Shown: positions 1-4,899 of the stretch, in pieces
How positions within the stretch are numbered: position 1 is the stretch's first letter
Layout of the letters: each line of letters opens with the position of its first letter
Assembly: GCA_949957035.1 (NCBI GenBank)
Contig: CATLIP010000146.1
Coordinates: 1-6,314 of the forward strand
From: an uncultured Lachnospiraceae bacterium
GTDB lineage: Bacteria > Bacillota_A > Clostridia > Lachnospirales > Lachnospiraceae
Direction of reading: 5' to 3'
Length of the DNA stretch: 6,314 nucleotides
Notes under the pieces: model-generated
The model's input: the letters and a program-made list of their open reading frames with translations, nothing else
Told to the model about the DNA's origin: nothing
Databases searched by the model: none
Translations under genes and position numbers: made by a program

Positions 1-887
1 AACTGCATGTGCATACCCAAGGGCTGGATATCTCCGCATACCAGATCCGCGCCCAGATTCAGCGGGCTTTCTACGATACCGAGAGATGCGGCTTCCGGCT
101 GCGCGATGCACAGAGCCCCGAAACTATGGGCAAGTGCGGCAATCTGCTCGGCCTGTGTCTCGAAGAATCCAAGATAAGACGGATTCTCATAGAATACAGC
201 CGCTGTGCTGCCGTCCGTTAACTTCTCTTCCAGATCTTTTAAGTCCATAAGACCTGTCTGCGTATCACTTTCAACTGTGATGATCTCACCTGCGTTTCTG
301 CAGTATGCGTAAGCCTGTGATTTTATCTCCGGGTTCATGGTAGAAGGAATCAGTATCCGGCGTTTTGCATGCCCCTTGGCAGCCTGAGCCCGAAGTGCAA
401 TACTGAAAGCAGAGGATACCGACTGCCCTGCGTCATAAGTCGTATAACTTACAATATCCGCATCCAGAAGCTCGCCCATCATGCTGGTGTATTCAAATAT
501 GGCCTGCATCTTTCCGTGGTCAGAGTATGTATCCCCGCAATAAGCGGTCAGAAATTCCCCGCGCATATTCAATTCGTCACAGATGGCCGGAACCTGATGA
601 CGGTAACAGCCTGCTCCGAGAAAGCTGACATACTCCTCTGCCGTAATGTTTCTGTTTAAGATTTCCATGACATGCCGCTTCAATTCGTATTCGTTAACGA
701 TTGGCTCCGGAAGATCCAGTCGCTTCTTGTACAGCAGGTCGTCCGGAATCAGGCTTTTGTAGATTTCATCGATACTCTCTACGCCCAGTTCATCCAGCAT
801 CTGCCGCTTGATCTCTGGAACACTGTTTGGCATATAAGGGTGGATAAATGCCTTGTCTTTACCTGAAACTCCCATTTGTTTCTTCAT
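1..887 (-). CDS. gcvPA: Glycine dehydrogenase (decarboxylating) subunit 1, divergent clostridial type, 3' end cut by window
   Basis: Codes for the first 295 residues of the alpha half of the two-subunit P-protein, the PLP-dependent glycine decarboxylase of the cytoplasmic glycine cleavage system. The PLP lysine belongs to the partner GcvPB, which is not in the window. Seen: SFLGAG (residues 88-93), FLTAY (112-116), QAIFEY (128-133), YENPSYLGF (233-241) and GADLVCGDIQPLG (279-291), in the order known for GcvPA. Where Bacillus-type proteins have TAYTPYQPEISQG, this one has TAYCGDTYSDHG, so it belongs to a divergent branch. The start is uncertain. ATG 887 lies directly against AAGGAG, while ATG 875 (residue 5) lies 12 bases from it; I favour 875 slightly on spacing. 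No gcvT or gcvH precedes it; its upstream neighbour is a CHR transporter gene, 95 bases away. No clear promoter was found. The family assignment is firm; its role in glycine cleavage is inferred. Confidence 0.88.
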   Translation of the reverse strand, partial: MKKQMGVSGKDKAFIHPYMPNSVPEIKRQMLDELGVESIDEIYKSLIPDDLLYKKRLDLPEPIVNEYELKRHVMEILNRNITAEEYVSFLGAGCYRHQVPAICDELNMRGEFLTAYCGDTYSDHGKMQAIFEYTSMMGELLDADIVSYTTYDAGQSVSSAFSIALRAQAAKGHAKRRILIPSTMNPEIKSQAYAYCRNAGEIITVESDTQTGLMDLKDLEEKLTDGSTAAVFYENPSYLGFFETQAEQIAALAHSFGALCIAQPEAASLGIVESPLNLGADLVCGDIQPLGMHMQ

Positions 888-931
888 CTCCTTTTCTTAT
901 TGATGTGTCCTATATTTGATAACATGTGAAT

Positions 932-967
932 AGGAGTCGCCGGAGAATAATAATTCCGGCGGCTCCT
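932..967 (-). terminator. Strong stem-loop between the CHR genes and gcvPA; weak terminator or attenuator candidate
   Basis: The arms 932-944 and 955-967 pair over 13 positions around a 10-base AT-rich loop. Read on the minus strand, in the direction of the genes, one pair is an A-C mismatch; read as plus-strand RNA the same position is a G-U pair. The loop lies 16 bases after the stop of the second CHR gene. On the minus strand it is followed by ATTCACATG, not by a T run, so a classical intrinsic terminator is incomplete. It could cut down read-through into gcvPA or protect a 3' end. The structure is seen; the function is inferred. Confidence 0.45.
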
Positions 968-982
968 GTTTAGATTAATATA

Positions 983-1537
983 TCACATCTTGAGCACAAT
1001 TCCCACGCAGGCCCCCGCCGCAATCCACACCAACGGGTGAAGCTTCCCAAGTTTCTTAACCTGCAGTAACGCAAACACCACTGCGCACACCACCGCGTTT
1101 ACTAGATTCACATGCACCGTCCCTTCCGCAGCCGATATAATGGCAATCTTAAGCAGTTCCCACACCGCATACCCAATCAGAGCGGCAACCGCCGGGCGGA
1201 TTCCGTAAAAAGCAGCTTTTACATTCGTATTTTCACTGAAATTCTCCAGAAATTTTGCGATTAATATGATAATAATCCAGGCAGGAGCCGTGAGCGCAAG
1301 AGTTGCCACAATAGCCCCGAGCACACCAGCGGCATTGTATCCCGCATAGGTGGCCATATTAATTCCCACCGGTCCGGGAGTACTCTCACTGATGGCGACC
1401 ATGTTCGTAAGCTCGCTTACGGTAAACCAGTCGTATTTGTTGGTCAGATCCATGAGAAATGGAAGCGTTGCCATACCTCCACCAATGGAAAACAGCCCGA
1501 TTTTGAAAAATTCAAATGCAAGAATCAGATAAATCAT
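983..1537 (-). CDS. CHR (chromate transporter) family protein, short form, second of pair
   Basis: A 184-residue membrane protein of the short-chain CHR family, in which two half-size proteins encoded side by side act together in place of one two-domain ChrA. Seen: the FFKIGLFSIGGG signature (10-21), STPGPVGINMATYAGY (52-67) and long hydrophobic stretches at about 70-97, 111-135, 144-160 and 168-183. The length is normal for a half-size member. An AGGAGG eight bases before ATG 1537 supports the start, and that ATG overlaps the TGA of the preceding gene as ATGA, suggesting translational coupling. Short pairs studied in Bacillus export chromate. In a gut-type anaerobe the natural substrate is unknown and may be another oxyanion. 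Family membership is clear; the chromate substrate is carried over from relatives. Confidence 0.9.
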   Translation of the reverse strand: MIYLILAFEFFKIGLFSIGGGMATLPFLMDLTNKYDWFTVSELTNMVAISESTPGPVGINMATYAGYNAAGVLGAIVATLALTAPAWIIIILIAKFLENFSENTNVKAAFYGIRPAVAALIGYAVWELLKIAIISAAEGTVHVNLVNAVVCAVVFALLQVKKLGKLHPLVWIAAGACVGIVLKM

Positions 1538-2094
1538 GCGGAACGCCTCCTTTCCATACGCTTGGCAATGATTCCCGTTATCCCGGCAAGGACGATGACC
1601 AGCGCCGTGGGAACCGGAGTAAAGCAGGCTAGGACAAAGGCAGTCAGGAACACTGCCGCTCCCAGTCTATCCACAATCCCCTTCTTCGCCATGGTAAACA
1701 CCGTATTCAGCATCAAGGCGCAGACCACGATACGGATACCCGCCAGAGCGTGAAGCACCGCCGGCATATGGATGAAGTTCTGGAGAATCGAGGCAACCAG
1801 ACAGATAATGATGAGGGAAGGGGACACCATTCCCAGAGTCCCTGCCACACTGCCGAAGAACCCGGCCTGCTGATACCCCACATAGGTAGCCGTATTGACC
1901 GCAATAATTCCAGGGGTACACTGCCCGATGGCATAGATGTCCAGAAGTTCTTCTTCGGTACACCATCCATACTTCTGCACAACCTCCCGCTGCAGCATAG
2001 GCAGCATGGCAAGTCCGCCCCCAAAGGTCAGACCGCCGATTTTAAAAAAACTGACATATAATTCACCTATTTTTTTTACATTCATAAATACCAT
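1534..2094 (-). CDS. CHR (chromate transporter) family protein, short form, first of pair
   Basis: A 186-residue membrane protein, the partner of the gene that follows. Seen: FFKIGGLTFGGG (16-27), then CTPGIIAVNTATYVGY (59-74), the same two family signatures in the same places as in its partner. Hydrophobic segments follow at about 78-105, 114-130 and 142-176, with a basic tail (KRMERRR). The two halves probably sit in the membrane in opposite orientations and form one transporter, as described for short CHR pairs. Two starts are possible: ATG 2094 stands only 2 bases after GGAG, and ATG 2085 stands 11 bases after it. The promoter at 2142-2114 would serve this gene and its partner, giving a short leader. 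Substrate uncertain, as for the partner. Confidence 0.9.
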   Translation of the reverse strand: MVFMNVKKIGELYVSFFKIGGLTFGGGLAMLPMLQREVVQKYGWCTEEELLDIYAIGQCTPGIIAVNTATYVGYQQAGFFGSVAGTLGMVSPSLIIICLVASILQNFIHMPAVLHALAGIRIVVCALMLNTVFTMAKKGIVDRLGAAVFLTAFVLACFTPVPTALVIVLAGITGIIAKRMERRRSA

Positions 2095-2113
2095 ATCTCC
2101 TGATTTATTTTTT

Positions 2114-2142
2114 TATATAAAGTCCATCTGTTATTGTGGCAA
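2114..2142 (-). promoter_or_regulatory. Sigma-A type promoter for the CHR gene pair
   Basis: On the minus strand TTGCCA (2142-2137) and TATATA (2119-2114) are separated by exactly 17 bases, each box one or two bases from consensus. Transcription would begin near 2107, about 13 bases before ATG 2094 or 22 before ATG 2085. The -35 box begins 8 bases past the stop codon of the DUF4364 gene. No terminator separates the two, so the pair may be served both by read-through and by its own promoter. Confidence 0.5.
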
Positions 2143-2150
2143 GAATTTTT

Positions 2151-2663
2151 TTACAATAATTTTGACATAATAAACGCATAAATCTCCTGGTTTTTCTTGG
2201 TCCAGTTATGTGCAATCGTCTCTGCCGCGGCTTCTGTAGGAGCGGTCACAGTCAGGTCGATCAGAGGAATCCTCTGCTCGATTACCTGGCATTTTACCGA
2301 GTATTCTCCATTGGGATTCCGGTAATAGTCAGACTTTACCGACACTTCATTCTTCAGTTCGTATTTCTTCTGTTTCAGAAATCCGTTAATATCCTTCTGG
2401 ATGGCAGGTGAGATGTCATTACGGAAGTAATAGACAATCTCCGTCCCCTCCTCCGTAATATGGTAAAAAGTCCGGTTATGGGTAGATTCTTCCCGCACAA
2501 GACCAGACTCCACCAGTTCTGAAATGGCCTGCTGCAGTTTAAAATAGGTAGTGTACCCTTGTTCAAGAATAAATTCAGAAATCTGCGCATTGGTCAGAGG
2601 AAAATCCACTCTGTTCAAAATATACAGAATAATCAGTTTATATAATTTAAGAGGTTTGTCCAT
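2151..2663 (-). CDS. DUF4364 family winged-helix protein
   Basis: A 170-residue soluble protein that I recognise as DUF4364, a Firmicutes family of unknown function. Residues 5-80 read as a winged helix-turn-helix: helices at about 5-18, 24-34 (LTNAQISEFIL) and 40-53 (YFKLQQAISELVESG), followed by a wing with THNRTFYHITEEG (61-73). The C-terminal half (about 105-170) alternates polar and hydrophobic residues, as in a beta-sheet domain, and contains a dipeptide-rich turn PNGEYSV (117-123). It may be a DNA-binding regulator, but its target and ligand are unknown. AGGA eight bases before ATG 2663 supports the start, which lies 17 bases inside the end of the radical SAM gene, so the two are almost surely co-transcribed and perhaps translationally coupled. 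Whether it regulates the CHR pair downstream is only a guess. Confidence 0.85.
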   Translation of the reverse strand: MDKPLKLYKLIILYILNRVDFPLTNAQISEFILEQGYTTYFKLQQAISELVESGLVREESTHNRTFYHITEEGTEIVYYFRNDISPAIQKDINGFLKQKKYELKNEVSVKSDYYRNPNGEYSVKCQVIEQRIPLIDLTVTAPTEAAAETIAHNWTKKNQEIYAFIMSKLL

Positions 2664-3588
2664 ATTCGCATTCCTTTCCCTGCCAGATATTATGCTCCTT
2701 TAAATACGCCCGCAAATGATTGAGCACCTGGCGTTTATTTCCCGTCCACAGCGGGGCAATCAGAAGGGATTTCGGTCCGTCCCCTGTCAGCCGGTGAACT
2801 ACGATGTCCGCACGCAGAGTACCAAGGCATCTGCCTAGCAGATAAAAATACTCTTCCATGTCAGGAAGACAGAAAGGGTGCTCCTGGTAGTAAAGGGCCA
2901 GATCCGTATGTCTTAATATATGTAATAATTGAAATTTTACCCCCTGAATATCAAGGGTATTCAGGTATCTCACGGTGGCAAGCTGATATTCCAAAGTCTC
3001 CCCGGGAAGTCCCAGAATGGTGTGGACAATAACCGGAATCCGGCATGCCCGCAGATTACGAACAGCCTGCTCGAACACAGGAAGCTCATAGCCCCGCCGG
3101 ATGAACGCCGCCGTCTCAGGGTGGATGGTCTGAAGCCCCAATTCCACCCATACAGGCTTTACCCTGTTCAGTTCCGTCAAAAGTTCCAGCACGTCCGGGC
3201 CAAGACAGTCCGGGCGGGTGGCAATGTCCAGAATCCGGACGTCCGGATGACGGAGGGCTTCGGTAAATAGTTCCCGCAGACGTGTAACTGGGGCATAGGT
3301 ATTGGTGTAAGCCTGGAAATAAGCGATATAAGAACTTCCGGCATATTTCTTCGCAACCCTTGTCTTGCCCTGCTCAATCTGTTCCGTCACAGAAAGATGA
3401 CTGTCAGCAGCAAAATCTCCCGAACCGCCTGCGCTGCAGAAGATACAGCCCCGGCTTCCTAAGGCGCCGTCACGGTTGGGACAGGTCATTCCTGCATCCA
3501 GAGAAATCTTATAAAATTTTTCCCCGTAGGTCTGTTTCAGGTATTGATTCAGAGAATAATACCGTTCGCTTTCCCTTAAGACAGCCAT
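2647..3588 (-). CDS. Radical SAM protein, TIGR01212 (YhcC/YtqA) family
   Basis: A 313-residue cytoplasmic radical SAM protein with an Elp3-like domain. The iron-sulfur cluster cysteines are C36, C48 and C51, in the order C-x11-C-x2-C (TCPNRDG, then GCIFC), the spacing typical of TIGR01212 and longer than the usual CxxxCxxC. Other visible landmarks are AYFQAYTNTYAP (89-100), IATRPDC, WVELGLQT and HTILGLPGE, all known radical SAM/Elp3 strand motifs in the family. The length is normal for the family. The precise reaction is not established. ATG 3588 has AAGGG only 2 bases upstream, but no better start follows, and the N-terminus beginning near RYYSLNQYLK fits relatives. It is first in a minus-strand operon with DUF4364, transcribed away from rho. 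Confidence 0.92.
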   Translation of the reverse strand: MAVLRESERYYSLNQYLKQTYGEKFYKISLDAGMTCPNRDGALGSRGCIFCSAGGSGDFAADSHLSVTEQIEQGKTRVAKKYAGSSYIAYFQAYTNTYAPVTRLRELFTEALRHPDVRILDIATRPDCLGPDVLELLTELNRVKPVWVELGLQTIHPETAAFIRRGYELPVFEQAVRNLRACRIPVIVHTILGLPGETLEYQLATVRYLNTLDIQGVKFQLLHILRHTDLALYYQEHPFCLPDMEEYFYLLGRCLGTLRADIVVHRLTGDGPKSLLIAPLWTGNKRQVLNHLRAYLKEHNIWQGKECEYGQTS

Positions 3589-3661
3589 ATCCCTTCAACC
3601 GCCCTTCTATATACTGTGAAATATGTTCATGATTGTATCGTTTTGGGGCTGGCCGCTGAAC

Positions 3662-3678
3662 GATATTACTATAATATC
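3662..3678. promoter_or_regulatory. Perfect palindrome over the -10 box of the radical SAM operon, operator candidate
   Basis: GATATTA (3662-3668), three bases CTA, then TAATATC (3672-3678) form a perfect 7+3+7 inverted repeat. It covers the whole predicted minus-strand -10 box and the expected transcription start, where a bound repressor would block initiation. The sequence is AT-rich, so chance is possible, and the binding protein is unknown. The symmetry is seen; the operator role is inferred. Confidence 0.3.
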
Positions 3679-3699
3679 ATTCTTATGGCATCAAATCAA
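3671..3699 (-). promoter_or_regulatory. Sigma-A type promoter for the radical SAM and DUF4364 operon
   Basis: On the minus strand TTGATT (3699-3694) and TATTAT (3676-3671) stand 17 bases apart. The start would fall near 3664, giving a leader of about 76 bases before ATG 3588. The leader begins within a second inverted repeat, TATCGTT (3636-3642) with AACGATA (3659-3665), spaced by 16 bases. Confidence 0.5.
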
Positions 3700-3709
3700 T
3701 AAAAAGGCT

Positions 3710-3737
3710 TTTAAATTTCCAGGAAATGTAGTATAAT
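3710..3737 (+). promoter_or_regulatory. Sigma-A type promoter for rho
   Basis: A consensus TATAAT lies at 3732-3737. The best -35 box is TTTAAA (3710-3715, four of six consensus bases) with a 16-base spacer. Transcription would start near 3744. The box lies 10 bases from the -35 box of the opposing promoter, so the two promoters face away from each other and probably share their upstream region. Confidence 0.5.
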
Positions 3738-3743
3738 AGCATT

Positions 3744-3861
3744 TAATTCCAACTGGGTCACTTCAGGCCCCTCATATCCCAGGGAAAAAATATATGGATA
3801 TTGGTATGTCAGATATTTGTATAGGTGGAAAATTATTTTTAAAATGAAAGGACATTTATTA
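3744..3861 (+). promoter_or_regulatory. rho: rho mRNA leader with a C-rich, G-poor stretch
   Basis: About 118 untranslated bases lie between the predicted start and the rho ATG. Bases 3748-3780 hold 14 C and 5 G in 33, the kind of composition that Rho binds in RNA, and are bounded by a short complementary pair CTGGG (3753-3757) and CCCAG (3778-3782). In E. coli and Bacillus subtilis rho is known to control itself by early termination in its leader; a similar use here is inferred. The ribosome site AAAGGA (3847-3852), nine bases before ATG 3862, decides the start of rho. Confidence 0.35.
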
Positions 3862-4899
3862 ATGAGAGAGAAGTATGAATCATTGCCCTTATCTACATTG
3901 AAAGACCTTGCCAAAGCCAGAGGTCTGAAAGGGATATCGGCAATGAAGAAAGCGGAGCTGATTGAACGTATGCTGGAAGAAGACGAGAAAGAGAAACAGG
4001 CGTCCAGAGAGCAGGTCAAAGAGATGTCTGCAAATACGGGGGATAAAGAAGTTCATGATATAGACAGGCTGGACAGCGGGATTACAGCCCACGGGATTCT
4101 GGAGGTGCTTCCCGACGGGTACGGATTTATCAGAAGCGCCAACTATCTGCCGGGAGAGAACGACGTGTACGTCTCACCCTCTCAGATTCGTAAGTTTAAC
4201 TTAAAGACAGGGGACATACTGGAAGGAAATACAAGGATTAAGACGCAGCAGGAGAAGTTCAGCGCACTGTTGTATCTGACGAAGATTAATGATATTGATC
4301 CCATGAGGGCCATGAGACGGACGAATTTTGAGGATATGACGCCGATTTTCCCGGATGAGCGGCTTCGGATGGAGTGCGGTAAGACAAGCACTGCCATGCG
4401 GATTGTGGATCTTCTGTCGCCTATCGGAAAAGGTCAGAGAGGTATGATTGTATCTCCTCCGAAGGCAGGTAAGACCACGCTTCTGAAACAGGTTGCACTG
4501 TCTGTGCGCAAGAATAACCCGGAGATTCACCTGCTGATTCTGCTGATTGACGAGCGTCCCGAGGAAGTCACGGATATTAAGGAGACCATTGAAGGGGACA
4601 ACGTGGAAGTCATCTACTCTACATTTGACGAATTGCCGGAGCATCATAAGCGCGTGTCCGAGATGGTGATTGAACGCGCGAAGCGTCTGGTAGAACATAA
4701 GAAGGATGTGATGATTCTTCTGGACAGTATCACACGTCTGGCAAGAGCCTATAACCTGGTAGTGCCCGCTTCCGGAAGAACCCTGTCCGGCGGACTGGAT
4801 CCGGGAACGGGTGGCGATCTACCGGCGCTTTCCGCTTCTGAAGCGGCTGGAGCAGGTGGCGGTGGCCCCCAACGTGAGCGCCACCCGTTACAGCTATAA
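3862..4899 (+). CDS. rho: Transcription termination factor Rho, truncated at the C-terminus by the junction
   Basis: Rho is a ring-shaped hexameric RNA helicase/ATPase that releases RNA polymerase from transcripts. Residues 1-45 form the SAP-like Rho N domain (LKDLAKARGLKG). The RNA-binding cold-shock-like fold is at about 72-147, with GYGFIR (86-91) and DVYVS (101-105). The ATPase core has Walker A PPKAGKTT (199-206), LLIDERPEEV (227-236), Walker B ILLDSITR (285-292) and the Q loop VVPASGRTLSGGLDPG (300-315). Homology stops at residue 315. Relatives continue with a PKRFFGAARN block, the R loop and the arginine finger, and run to about 420 residues. Here 30 unrelated codons (4807-4896) and TAA follow. 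Without those parts the ring could not hydrolyse ATP or translocate normally, so as written this is a broken gene. The start at ATG 3862 is chosen for its AAAGGA; ATG 3844 and TTG 3817 lie in frame upstream but lack good sites. Confidence 0.93.
   Translation: MREKYESLPLSTLKDLAKARGLKGISAMKKAELIERMLEEDEKEKQASREQVKEMSANTGDKEVHDIDRLDSGITAHGILEVLPDGYGFIRSANYLPGENDVYVSPSQIRKFNLKTGDILEGNTRIKTQQEKFSALLYLTKINDIDPMRAMRRTNFEDMTPIFPDERLRMECGKTSTAMRIVDLLSPIGKGQRGMIVSPPKAGKTTLLKQVALSVRKNNPEIHLLILLIDERPEEVTDIKETIEGDNVEVIYSTFDELPEHHKRVSEMVIERAKRLVEHKKDVMILLDSITRLARAYNLVVPASGRTLSGGLDPGTGGDLPALSASEAAGAGGGGPQRERHPLQL
4798..4811. other. Junction between the rho-bearing DNA and the GC-rich helicase DNA
   Basis: The rho frame is family-like through GGLDPG (to base 4806). 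The helicase frame, one base forward, reads sensibly from about 4799 or 4811. The break lies in a GGATCC (4797-4802), whose GATC core is 4798-4801. GC content and codon choice change on crossing it. There is no terminal inverted repeat, transposase, integrase or tRNA next to it. This may be a join made during library ligation or assembly, or a true rearrangement; the sequence alone cannot decide. Confidence 0.8.

Noticed and set aside
888..982. Glycine riboswitch in front of gcvPA
   Set aside because: The gap is too short for a tandem glycine aptamer and contains only one simple hairpin and an AT-rich stretch.
3753..3790. Intrinsic terminator in the rho leader
   Set aside because: The CTGGG/CCCAG stem has only five pairs around a 20-base loop and is followed by A residues, not T.
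3817..3861. N-terminal extension of rho from TTG 3817 or ATG 3844
   Set aside because: AAAGGA with nine-base spacing precedes ATG 3862, and the sequence MREKYESLPLSTLKDLAK matches the normal beginning of Rho; the extension looks like untranslated leader.
4201..4698. 165-codon minus-strand frame opposite rho
   Set aside because: The plus strand here encodes unmistakable Rho with its Walker motifs; the antisense product is Arg/His/Leu-rich and has no recognisable domain.
4832..4846. CCGCTTC-T-GAAGCGG palindrome close to the junction, possible recombination site
   Set aside because: It lies in the helicase coding frame (PLLKR), is only 7+7, is not at the break itself, and has no second copy in the window.
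4807..4899. A designed rho fusion with a Gly/Ala-rich tail
   Set aside because: The 30 extra residues are the helicase DNA read out of frame, since the next frame codes for a sensible protein.
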